NCBI GenBank assembly: GCA_005879255.1
Contig: VBKY01000308.1
Location: 1 to 13,574, forward strand
Direction of reading: 5' to 3'
DNA length: 13,574 nucleotides
Origin: Deltaproteobacteria bacterium
Lineage (GTDB): Bacteria > Desulfobacterota_B > Binatia > UBA9968
Of the stretch, positions 7,331-13,574 are shown one piece after another. The notes beneath the pieces are model-generated. The model searched no databases and was not told the DNA's origin. It saw nothing but the letters and a program-made list of their open reading frames with translations. Made by a program: the position numbers and the translations under genes. Within the stretch, counting starts at the first letter, position 1. Each line of letters opens with the position of its first letter.

Positions 7331-7360
7331 TGGACAAGTCACAATCGCGGTGAGTAAAAT
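7331..7360 (+). promoter_or_regulatory. Candidate sigma70-type promoter for the molybdopterin-binding protein gene
   Basis: TGGACA (7331-7336), an 18-base spacer and TAAAAT (7355-7360) each match five of six consensus positions. It lies in the 110-base gap after the barrel gene and 49 bases before the next start. It would separate this gene's expression from the chromate locus. Confidence 0.45.
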
Positions 7361-7408
7361 AAAATTGTCCCAACTTACGAAGAATCGTCGGGAGGCAATT
7401 TAAATCTC

Positions 7409-8398
7409 ATGCTTAAAGTCATACCGGTAGAAGAAGCGGTCGGATTACCGCTCGCTCATGACATCACGGAAATTGTGCCCGGCAAGCACAAAGGACCGGC
7501 GTTTCGGCGCGGCCACATCGTGCGCCAGGAAGATATCTCGAAGCTCTTGGATGTCGGCAAGCGCCATCTCTACGTGATGGAGTTGGAAAAGGACGAACTA
7601 CACGAAGAAGACGCGGCGCGACGACTTGCCAAGGCTGCTGCCGGAACGAATTTAAAATTAACCGATCCAAGCGAGGGGCGGATCAATTTGGTCGCTGAAA
7701 TCTCCGGCTTGCTCAAGATCGACTCCGGTCTACTGTATCGCTTCAACTCATTGGGCGAGTTGATGTTGGCGACACTTCCAGGAAATCGCTACGTGAAAGA
7801 AGGCACGGTTGTGGCTGGTACCCGAACGATTCCGGTTGTGGTCAAAGAAGAACTCATCCAGAAAGCTGAGGCGCTCTGCAAAGACAAGCCAATCGTAACA
7901 TTGCTGCCTATGCCGCCGAAACGAATCCATTTGGTTGTGACCGGCAGTGAAGTATTTACCGGACGGATCAAAGACGGTTTTGGCCCGGTGGTGACACGAA
8001 AGGTTGGCGAGCTTGGATCGACAGTGGAGTCGGTCAAGTTGGCGCCCGATGATCCGGACGTGATCGCCAGCGATATTAAAGAGGCGAAGCAGGCGGGCGC
8101 CGACATCATTCTCGTCAGCGGCGGCATGTCGGTTGATCCCGATGACAAGACGCCGGAAGGCATCCGCCGAAGCGGCGCCACGGTGGAAACTCACGGTTTC
8201 CCGGTGTTGCCCGGTTCGATGTTTGTTATGGCTTATCTAGATGAAACTCCGGTCATGGGGCTTTCGGGCTGTGTTCTTCATGATCCGATTACAGCGTTTG
8301 ATGCACTTCTGCCGCGATTACTTGCGGGAGAAAAGATCAGGCGCGCCGATATCATGGCGATGGGACATGGTGGGTTGCAGCGAAAGCACGACCATTGA
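7409..8398 (+). CDS. Molybdopterin-binding protein (MoCF/MoeA-like)
   Basis: A 329-aa cytoplasmic protein with a C-terminal MoCF_biosynth (MoeA/MogA-type) domain, the fold that binds molybdopterin during molybdenum-cofactor synthesis. Start is ATG 7409; the nearest Shine-Dalgarno (GGGAGG, 7390-7395) is 13 bases away, rather far, but no better start exists. The N-terminal part (residues 1-75) has PVEEAVGLPLAHDITEIVPG and FRRGHIVRQEDISKLLDVGK, as in a family of stand-alone molybdopterin-binding proteins often near molybdenum hydroxylase genes. The MoCF domain is about 171-320: LVVTGSEVFTGRIKDGFGPV, ILVSGGMSVDPDDKTPEGIR and VLPGSMFVMAYLDETPVMGL. It is shorter than MoeA (about 400 aa) and lacks its full domain set, so moeA is not assigned. 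No molybdoenzyme gene is in this window. Confidence 0.88.
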   Translation: MLKVIPVEEAVGLPLAHDITEIVPGKHKGPAFRRGHIVRQEDISKLLDVGKRHLYVMELEKDELHEEDAARRLAKAAAGTNLKLTDPSEGRINLVAEISGLLKIDSGLLYRFNSLGELMLATLPGNRYVKEGTVVAGTRTIPVVVKEELIQKAEALCKDKPIVTLLPMPPKRIHLVVTGSEVFTGRIKDGFGPVVTRKVGELGSTVESVKLAPDDPDVIASDIKEAKQAGADIILVSGGMSVDPDDKTPEGIRRSGATVETHGFPVLPGSMFVMAYLDETPVMGLSGCVLHDPITAFDALLPRLLAGEKIRRADIMAMGHGGLQRKHDH

Positions 8399-8406
8399 CG
8401 GAAAGA

Positions 8407-8464
8407 GAGGATGGAAGATAGAGTATCGAGGACCGTCATCCTCGATCTTCAATCCTCAATCCTC
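8407..8464. repeat. Long imperfect hairpin built from 7-base repeats
   Basis: The left arm 8407-8432 and right arm 8439-8464 are 26 bases each with a 6-base loop (CCGTCA). The arms match at 21 of 26 positions by my count, with the inner eight (ATCGAGGA/TCCTCGAT) perfect. Each arm is a run of GARGATN-type heptamers: GAGGATG-GAAGATA-GAGTATC on the left, and on the opposite strand GAGGATT-GAGGATT-GAAGATC on the right. It fills the gap between the molybdopterin-binding and isochorismatase genes and shows that the open frame from 8411 is not the real start of the latter. Confidence 0.7.
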
Positions 8465-8485
8465 GGTTTTGGAAGGGGAAGAGCT

Positions 8486-9136
8486 ATGGACATCTTGCGA
8501 ACTCTCAAAGAGCGGTGTGATCCCAAGTATGCGGCGCTAGTCGTCGTTGATGTGCAAAATGACTTTGTCAGCCCGGAAGGGAGCGCCGGCAAACGCGGCG
8601 AGGACGTGGGAGCGGCGATGTCGATGGTCCCGAATCTGCTTCGACTCATCGACCAAGCGCGCCGAGTTGGGCTCACAATCGTCTATATTCGGACCACACA
8701 TAGCGAATGGACGGACACGCCTTCGTGGATTTATCGCACGTCCCAAAAAGCTGGGCTGAGTACCTGTCGTGAGGGCACCTGGGGCGCGGAATTCTACGAG
8801 GGAATTTCGCGCCGGCTGACCGAGCGGGTGGTCATCAAGCATCGTTACAGCGCGTTTATCAACACGGATCTCAACACCGTCCTGAAAGCGCGCAATATCC
8901 AGAGCGTGCTCGTATGCGGCGTGGCGACCAACGTGTGTGTTGAAACCACGGCGCGAGACGGCTACATGTTCGATTACTACGTCACTATGATCGACGACTG
9001 CTCGGCAGCCTATCAAACCACGCTACATCTCGGCACGCTGGAGAACATGCGGCGGCACTTTGGCTTGGTGGCGTCGTCGAATGAGATCATCGACAGTTGG
9101 CGCGAGCTGCCGTCGAAACAAGCTGCGGGATTGTAG
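8486..9136 (+). CDS. Isochorismatase-family cysteine hydrolase
   Basis: A 216-aa cytoplasmic cysteine hydrolase of the isochorismatase-like superfamily, which includes nicotinamidases, ureidoacrylate and N-carbamoyl amidases and isochorismatases. Start at ATG 8486 with GGGGAAGAG just upstream; the longer frame back to 8411 runs through the heptamer hairpin. The catalytic triad is visible: Asp22 in VVVDVQNDF, Lys118 in VVIKHRYSAF and Cys151 in GVATNVCVETTARDG, the latter with the usual cis-peptide segment. The final Cys motif and RDG favour a general amidase over true isochorismatase, but the substrate cannot be read from sequence. It lies 87 bases after the molybdopterin-binding protein gene on the same strand and may be co-transcribed. 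It is followed by a strong terminator. Confidence 0.92.
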   Translation: MDILRTLKERCDPKYAALVVVDVQNDFVSPEGSAGKRGEDVGAAMSMVPNLLRLIDQARRVGLTIVYIRTTHSEWTDTPSWIYRTSQKAGLSTCREGTWGAEFYEGISRRLTERVVIKHRYSAFINTDLNTVLKARNIQSVLVCGVATNVCVETTARDGYMFDYYVTMIDDCSAAYQTTLHLGTLENMRRHFGLVASSNEIIDSWRELPSKQAAGL

Positions 9137-9141
9137 GTTCC

Positions 9142-9213
9142 ATTCAAAAAGTTCAAACCGTTCAAACAAAACGGCCTGGTAGAAGTCGTCTACCAGGCCG
9201 TTTTTGGTTCAAA
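9142..9213. repeat. Short 9-base tandem repeats (GTTCAAANN) around the terminator
   Basis: Three consecutive 9-base units lie before the terminator stem: ATTCAAAAA (9142-9150), GTTCAAACC (9151-9159) and GTTCAAACA (9160-9168). A fourth GTTCAAA (9207-9213) lies just after it. Too short and too regular to be CRISPR. No function can be assigned. Confidence 0.6.
9168..9205. terminator. Bidirectional intrinsic terminator between convergent genes
   Basis: AAAACGGCCTGGTAGA (9168-9183) pairs perfectly with TCTACCAGGCCGTTTT (9189-9204) around the loop AGTCG. The GC-rich centre flanked by A-run and T-run gives a U-tract in either direction. It serves the rightward isochorismatase gene and the leftward korB gene, whose stops face each other here. 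Confidence 0.92.
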
Positions 9214-9230
9214 GGACTTGTCAGTGAAAT

Positions 9231-10259
9231 TTATTTCATCAAATCCGCGTTAATTCTTTCCAGCGCTTCGAGCGGCGGTTGCAGATCGTCCTGGGTGAGT
9301 TCTGACAGCGGGATGTCGCATAGGTTCAGTTCTTCGGCGAACTCTTTGCGGTTGGGATTGTAGTAAATCAAGCCGGTTAAGAACTTGCCTTCGGCGATGG
9401 CGCCGTGGATCGTCTGGATCGCTTGGAGTTTGTTGGTCGGATCGTAATCTTGGCCGAGCTTGTGCAGGATGATGCGCGAGCCGTCGTGCATCTCGACTTC
9501 GTGGTCAGTGCCTTCGTTGTAATCCGCTTCGATGTTCTCATAAGGCGGGATGAAGTCGAGGTCGTGGATCGGATCGAGATGGCCTTTGACATACTTCAAA
9601 CTCTTGGTCGAACCTTCATGATTGTTAAACGTCACGCAGGGACTGATGACGTCCAAGATCGCGCTGCCTTTGTGCGCCAAAGCGCCTTGGACGAGCGGCG
9701 TGAGTTGTTTACGGTCGCCGGAGAAACTCCGCGCCACATAGGTAGCGCCGAGCGTGATTGCCAACTCGGCTAGATCGATCGCCGGGATATCATTGACCTT
9801 GCCGCCCTTCATGACCGAGCCGACGTCGGCCGTCGCGGAAAACTGACCTTTGGTCAGGCCGTAAACACCGTTGTTTTCGATGATGTAGGTGATGTTCACG
9901 TTGCGCCGCATCATGTGGCAAAAGTTGCCGAGGCCGATTGCGGAGGTGTCGCCGTCGCCGGAGACGCCAATCGGCAAAAGGGCATGATTGGCCAAATTCG
10001 CCCCAGTCGCCACCGCTGACATCCTGCCGTGCACGGCATTGAAGCCGAACGATTGGCTTAAAAAATAAGCCGGAGTTTTGGAAGAACAGCCAATGCCGCT
10101 GAGCTTAACAACTTTGCGCGGATCGATGCTGCTTTCGTAATAGGCGCGCTGCACGGACGCCGAGATCGCGTCGTGGCCGCAGCCGCGGCACATGGTCGAG
10201 GGCGCACCATCATAATCTTTTTCCGTTAAGTTGAGACGATTGAGTTTTGCTTCTGCCAT
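9231..10259 (-). CDS. korB: 2-oxoacid:ferredoxin oxidoreductase, beta subunit
   Basis: Beta subunit (342 aa) of a thiamine-diphosphate 2-oxoacid:ferredoxin oxidoreductase, probably 2-oxoglutarate-type (2-oxoacid + CoA + oxidised ferredoxin to acyl-CoA + CO2 + reduced ferredoxin). The ThDP/Mg motif is GDGD at 101-104 running to IIENNGVYGLT at 126-136. Four cysteines fit the family's [4Fe-4S] ligands: Cys24 and Cys27 (MCRGCGHD), Cys58 (SGIGCSS) and Cys208 (SPCVTFNN). The ATG at 10259 has only a weak GGGACAAGAAG ribosome site and follows the korA stop by 14 bases, so translation is probably coupled. The ~60-residue C-terminal extension after residue 280 is common in this subgroup. Substrate (2-oxoglutarate versus pyruvate or another 2-oxoacid) is inferred from subunit layout, not proven. 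Confidence 0.92.
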   Translation of the reverse strand: MAEAKLNRLNLTEKDYDGAPSTMCRGCGHDAISASVQRAYYESSIDPRKVVKLSGIGCSSKTPAYFLSQSFGFNAVHGRMSAVATGANLANHALLPIGVSGDGDTSAIGLGNFCHMMRRNVNITYIIENNGVYGLTKGQFSATADVGSVMKGGKVNDIPAIDLAELAITLGATYVARSFSGDRKQLTPLVQGALAHKGSAILDVISPCVTFNNHEGSTKSLKYVKGHLDPIHDLDFIPPYENIEADYNEGTDHEVEMHDGSRIILHKLGQDYDPTNKLQAIQTIHGAIAEGKFLTGLIYYNPNRKEFAEELNLCDIPLSELTQDDLQPPLEALERINADLMK

Positions 10260-10273
10260 CTTCTTGTCCCTTA

Positions 10274-12042
10274 TTATGCGGTTTTTGCCGATTGGGCCGC
10301 GGCGAAAATTTGATTGACGACTTCAAGTGGTGTCGCCGGTAACCCGTTGTAGATCAACACGCTGACGATCTTAGCGCCGAGTTCGGGCCAATCATCCTTG
10401 ATGATGGCCGCCATCTGACCGTCGCGGTTTTGTTCCACGAAGTAAATCGTGTCGTGCTCGGCGAGAAAATCCCGGACTTCGCTCGTCAGCGGTAATGCGC
10501 GAATCAGCATGTGGTTCGTTCTAAGGCCCCGAGCTTTCAATCTGTCGCGCGCTTCACGGACCGGCTCGAAACTCGAGCCGTAACAGATGATACCGGTCTT
10601 TACCCCTCTTTCCCTTTCGATGATCGGTTTGGGAACGAATTTTCGCGCGGTTTCGAACTTTTTGCGCAGGCGATCAAGAATGTATTTGTAGTCGTGTTCG
10701 TCTTCGGAATATCTCGCATCGGCGTCGTGGCCCGACCCGCGGGTGAAATAGGAGGCCAAGCGGTGTTCATTACCAGGAACGGTGCGATACGGAATGCCGT
10801 CGCCGTCTTGATCGAAGTAGCGGCGAAATTTCTTGCCGGCTTTGGTCCATTCTTCGAGATTCTGTGCGCTCAGCCGTTTGCCGTAGTCGTAGGCATCCTG
10901 ATTCAACTTGAGCGGTTCTGAGGACCACATGTTCATGCCGAGGTCGAGGTCCATCGCCACGAACACCGGAGTTTGGAACCGGTCGGCATAGTCGAAGCTC
11001 TGGCGCGCCAGATCAAAACAAGAATTCATGTCATGGGGAATTAAAATGATATGTCGGGTATCACCATGCGAGGCGCCGTACATGAGCGAGATATCGGCCT
11101 GCTGGGTTCGAGTCGGCAGACCAGTCGATGGACCGCCACGTTGAATAATGAAGAAGACAGAAGGGATTTCAGCGTAATAGGCGAGGCCAATCGACTCGTT
11201 CATGAGCGAGACTCCGGGCCCCGAAGTAGAAGTCATGGCCCGCGCGCCCGCCCAGCCGGCGCCAACGACCATTCCCACGGAGGCAATCTCATCTTCGGCC
11301 TGGACAATGGCGTAGGTCTTCTTGCCGTCTTTGGGCTTGCGCAGTCTGGGTAGGTAGTACTCCATGGCTTCCGCCAGTGAACTCGAAGGCGTTATGGGAT
11401 ACCAGCAAATCACCGAAGCGCCGCCGTAAATCGCACCCAGTGCCGCGGCCGTATTGCCTTCTGTAATGATCTTACCTTGATTGCCGTTTGGAATAGGCTC
11501 AAGACGGGCGATGTTTTGCTTGTAATTTTGTTCTTTGCAGTATTGGTAACCGGCGTCGATACAAATCAAGTTGGATTCGATCACGGCCGGCTTCTTGCCA
11601 AAAGTGTCTTCGAGGACCGACTTAATAACTGACATGTCGATGCCAAAGAGGTAAGCCAAGGCCCCGACATACACCATGTTTCGTTGCTTGGCTCGAAGCG
11701 GAGATCGCCGTCACGCTTCAAACTGGCAGATAAGGGCGTTGAATCGTCGTAAAGAATCACCCCACCATCGCGCACGCGGTATATATCCTTGACGGCAGTT
11801 GCGTCGTTGAACATGACCATGACGTCGATGACATCTTTGCGGCTCAGGTAGCCATCTGCGCAGGCGCGAATCTGATACCACGTCGGCAACCCCTGAATGT
11901 TTGACGGGAACATGTTCTTCGACGAGCAAGGAATGCCCATCTTAAAGATCGCCTTGAAGAGAATATTGTTCGATGAAGCGCTGCCCGAACCATTTTCGGT
12001 GGCAACGCATATATTGAGATCATTGATCAACGGTGTGTCCAA
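10274..12042 (-). CDS. korA: 2-oxoacid:ferredoxin oxidoreductase, fused gamma-alpha subunit, frameshifted
   Basis: Partner of korB; alpha subunit with the gamma domain fused at its N-terminus. The start is TTG at 12042 behind a perfect AAGGAGG (12050-12056) seven bases away; the stop is TAA at 10274. The frame breaks near 11693: the gamma part reads MDTPLINDLNICVATENGSG through KRDGDLRF (codon 116) and then goes off, while the alpha part resumes as AKQRNMVYVGALAYLFGIDM in another frame. One missing base in GA-GCC restores about 589 aa, the normal fused length. Alpha motifs include EGNTAAALGAIYGGASVICW, YPITPSS, TSTSGPGVSLMNES and the Arg/Thr-rich RGGPSTGLPTRTQQADI. If the frameshift is real, the gamma domain is separated from alpha and KOR is impaired; sequence error is as likely. 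No separate ferredoxin-type delta gene is present. Confidence 0.85.
11690..11700 (-). other. Frameshift site in korA
   Basis: The minus strand reads CGC TTC GA, then GCC AAG CAA CGA AAC ATG in the alpha frame, so one base is missing between 11692 and 11697. Both sides are clear family sequence. No slippery heptamer is present, arguing against programmed recoding. Confidence 0.75.
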
Positions 12043-12049
12043 AACACAA

Positions 12050-12056
12050 CCTCCTT
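12050..12056 (-). promoter_or_regulatory. Strong ribosome binding site fixing the TTG start of korA
   Basis: AAGGAGG lies seven bases before the TTG at 12042. No ATG or GTG lies in frame at suitable spacing, and the residues after the TTG lead straight into the gamma domain. This makes the rare start codon convincing. Confidence 0.75.
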
Positions 12057-12119
12057 GGAGCTTTTTGGCAACTCTCCAATTTTAACATACAAGCCTTGAA
12101 AGACAACGGTTTTGCTTCC

Positions 12120-12980
12120 TTAACCGGGCGTATACTGATCTTCGGTGTCAAGGTATTCAGCCACCTCTTTCCAAGTACGACGAACCTGTTCGTCGACGTT
12201 AAACGCCTGAGCATACTGAAGTATTTCCGGCATGGACACGATTCCGGTGAGTTCGCCGCCGTCCCCGCTGACCGGCATGTTTCGGATATCGCGGCGCGAC
12301 ATTTCAACCAACACGTCGCCGACTAAAGCCGATTGCGGCATAGTAATTACCGGTGCCGTCATGACTTGTTCAATCGGTGTTTGCTTAACGTTGATTTCCT
12401 TGGTGGCTACCCGTTTGAGCACGTCGCGCTCGGTGAAAATGCCGCTCGGCTTGCCCGCGGCAGTCAGAACAACGGCGCTCACGCTCTTCGTGTTCATGAG
12501 CTCAATGGTTTCATGGATCATGGCCGACTGATCGATTGATACAATGGCCGGCGCCGCTATATCGCCTAGGGTTTTTGTTTCGTTAAGCCCTTGGCCAAGT
12601 TCCACCGCAAGATTGAGAATGCGCCGCATGGAGACGATGCCAACGATTTTCCCGCGCCGACCGCGCACCAATAGATGGCGATATTTGCCTCGATACATTT
12701 TGCCGAAGGCTTCGACAATATGGGTTTCCTCGCGGACCGCCCGAGCGGGCGCCGTCATGACGTTTTTTATAGCGGTCTTTCTGGGCTCGATCTTAGCGTT
12801 GACAACTCGTTTCAAGACATCTTTCTCGGTGAAGATGCCGACTGGAATATCGTCATCCGTAATGATGACTCGCCCGACGTCCTCTGCGACCATCATTTCC
12901 ATCACCTCGAAAATCGTCGAAGAGACAGGCGCTTTCGTAAGATTGGTGGTCATGATCTCGCTGACTTTATTGGAAAGCAT
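12120..12980 (-). CDS. Four-CBS-domain protein (probable nucleotide sensor)
   Basis: A 286-aa cytoplasmic protein made almost only of four CBS motifs, i.e. two Bateman modules. CBS1 is about residues 8-60 (PVGIFTEKDVLKRV), CBS2 about 73-125 (KIVGIVSMRRIL), CBS3 about 138-192 (PSGIFTERDVLKRV) and CBS4 about 205-256 (LTGIVSMPEIL). Conserved VMTAPA and VMTAPV precede CBS2 and CBS4. CBS pairs bind adenine nucleotides in many proteins; no effector or DNA-binding domain is attached, so it probably acts on a partner. ATG 12980 has AGGAGG (12987-12992) six bases upstream. The gap to korA is 77 bases without a terminator, so it likely leads the korAB operon. Regulation of the oxidoreductase by energy charge is an inference from this position. 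Confidence 0.9.
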   Translation of the reverse strand: MLSNKVSEIMTTNLTKAPVSSTIFEVMEMMVAEDVGRVIITDDDIPVGIFTEKDVLKRVVNAKIEPRKTAIKNVMTAPARAVREETHIVEAFGKMYRGKYRHLLVRGRRGKIVGIVSMRRILNLAVELGQGLNETKTLGDIAAPAIVSIDQSAMIHETIELMNTKSVSAVVLTAAGKPSGIFTERDVLKRVATKEINVKQTPIEQVMTAPVITMPQSALVGDVLVEMSRRDIRNMPVSGDGGELTGIVSMPEILQYAQAFNVDEQVRRTWKEVAEYLDTEDQYTPG

Positions 12981-13045
12981 AAGGTACCTCCTGAGGGTCC
13001 GTCGACGTTCCGAAAGGAGCTTTGCAGTTCAGGGCCGACAACTCT

Positions 13046-13076
13046 ATTATACCACCAACTCGGCTACCCGCTACAA
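13046..13076 (-). promoter_or_regulatory. Extended -10 promoter for the CBS-korAB operon
   Basis: On the minus strand TGGTATAAT (13054-13046) is a perfect extended -10 element (TGnTATAAT). A TTGTAG at 13076-13071 is a poor -35 at 19 bases spacing, as expected when the extended -10 dominates. The leader to the ATG at 12980 would be about 60 bases. Confidence 0.7.
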
Positions 13077-13170
13077 CAATAAGCCGCAATCGGAGGGCAG
13101 GGCGAAACGATTGCGATCCGGTGCGCCGGTATGTTAGATTTAATTTTGTCTCAGCCAGAGAAGGTCGGTC

Positions 13171-13485
13171 ATGAGCCGCAGGGAAACTGAATTTGATCAC
13201 GGGCTGGTCACCGAAACCAAGAAAAAGTTAAAACGCCCGCCCCTCTATAAAGTTCTATTGCACAATGACGATTACACTACTAAAGAGTTTGTGGTACAAG
13301 TCCTGCAGTACGTCTTTCATAAAGAGCAAACGGAAGCGGTTCAAATCATGCTTCATGTACACAAGAAAGGCATCGGCGTAGCCGGCGTTTATACTTATGA
13401 AGTCGCTGAAACCAAGGTAGCCTTGGTTGAAAACCTGGCGCGCCAGCACGAATATCCCCTTAAGTGCACGATGGAAGAGGCTTAA
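13171..13485 (+). CDS. clpS: ATP-dependent Clp protease adaptor ClpS
   Basis: Adaptor of 104 aa that delivers N-degron substrates to the ClpAP protease. The N-terminal tail (residues 1-22) is polar and flexible as usual. The core has YKVLLHNDDYTTKEFVVQVL, in which Asn32-Asp33 correspond to the N-terminal-residue binding site, and MLHVHKKGIGVAGVYTYEVA, in which His64 completes the pocket. Length is normal. ATG 13171 is preceded by GAGAAGG with six bases spacing. It is divergent from the CBS gene, and clpA begins six bases after its stop, the classical clpS-clpA arrangement. A candidate promoter (TTGCGA at 13111-13116, 17 bases, TTAGAT) is weak. Confidence 0.97.
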   Translation: MSRRETEFDHGLVTETKKKLKRPPLYKVLLHNDDYTTKEFVVQVLQYVFHKEQTEAVQIMLHVHKKGIGVAGVYTYEVAETKVALVENLARQHEYPLKCTMEEA

Positions 13486-13491
13486 TTTGAA

Positions 13492-13574
13492 ATGATCAGC
13501 AAGGAACTCGAAGCAACCCTCAATTTCGCCCTCAAAGAAGCCAAGACTCGACGCCACGAATACGTCAGTCTCGA
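13492..13574 (+). CDS. clpA: ATP-dependent Clp protease ATP-binding subunit ClpA (5' fragment)
   Basis: Only the first 27 codons are inside the window. They read MISKELEATLNFALKEAKTR followed by RHEYVSL, the start of the ClpA N-domain (usual form: ...L...FA.ARE.RHE..T.EHLL). This AAA+ unfoldase feeds proteins to ClpP. The start is ATG 13492, six bases after the clpS stop; the purine run GAGG before the clpS stop can act as its ribosome site. Identity rests on the short N-terminus and on the clpS neighbour. Confidence 0.85.
   Translation, partial: MISKELEATLNFALKEAKTRRHEYVSL

Noticed and set aside
9142..9213. GTTCAAA repeats as a CRISPR array or attachment site
   Set aside because: The units are 9 bases with no spacers of CRISPR size, and there is no integrase, transposase or tRNA gene nearby.
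11690..11700. Programmed ribosomal frameshifting in korA
   Set aside because: No X XXY YYZ slippery site, no nearby stem or internal Shine-Dalgarno at the right place; homologous KorA proteins are encoded in one frame.
13117..13133. CCGG-TGCG-CCGG palindrome upstream of clpS as an operator
   Set aside because: Only four-base arms in a GC-rich stretch; expected by chance and not repeated elsewhere in the region.

Overview
The window is 13.6 kb of gene-dense bacterial DNA with no rRNA, tRNA, CRISPR array or transposase that I can see. Good Shine-Dalgarno sequences, signal peptides, an outer-membrane barrel protein and ClpS/ClpA point to a diderm, non-archaeal bacterium. The mix of chromate genes, DUF1259 and YVTN propellers, a molybdopterin-binding protein, a two-subunit 2-oxoacid:ferredoxin oxidoreductase and short intergenic tandem repeats would fit an uncultivated deltaproteobacterium-like or Tectomicrobia/Rokubacteria/Binatota-like lineage. 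That placement is an impression, not a demonstrated assignment.

Region 1 (1-7298) is a chromate-type locus built from two divergent transcription units. Leftward run a YVTN beta-propeller gene (with a C-terminal frameshift) and chrA, the chromate efflux pump, which is cut by the window edge. Rightward run chrB and then five genes for exported proteins: a PepSY-like protein, a LamG/DUF1080-like protein, a tandem DUF1259 protein, a second YVTN propeller that is exported (also with a disrupted C-terminus), and an outer-membrane barrel protein whose GTG start overlaps the stop of the propeller's original frame. The 84-base divergent intergenic region contains two overlapping palindromes (2144-2166), a good candidate operator. 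My reading is that ChrB controls both arms, giving inner-membrane efflux plus a periplasmic/outer-membrane module of unknown function. That module is the best candidate here for an undescribed system.

Region 2 (7299-9230) carries a MoCF-type molybdopterin-binding protein and an isochorismatase-family cysteine hydrolase. They are separated by a long imperfect hairpin made of 7-base repeats and followed by a strong bidirectional terminator flanked by 9-base repeats.

Region 3 (9231-13054, minus strand) is a probable operon: a four-CBS-domain protein, korA (gamma-alpha fusion, interrupted by one frameshift) and korB. An extended -10 promoter lies upstream. The CBS protein is a plausible adenylate-type energy sensor next to a central-carbon redox enzyme.

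Region 4 (13171-13574) begins the clpS-clpA unit (N-degron adaptor and AAA+ unfoldase), divergent from region 3.

Three genes (both propellers and korA) show single frame disruptions with intact homologous sequence resuming in another frame. Assembly or sequencing error must be weighed against real mutation before any of them is called a pseudogene.
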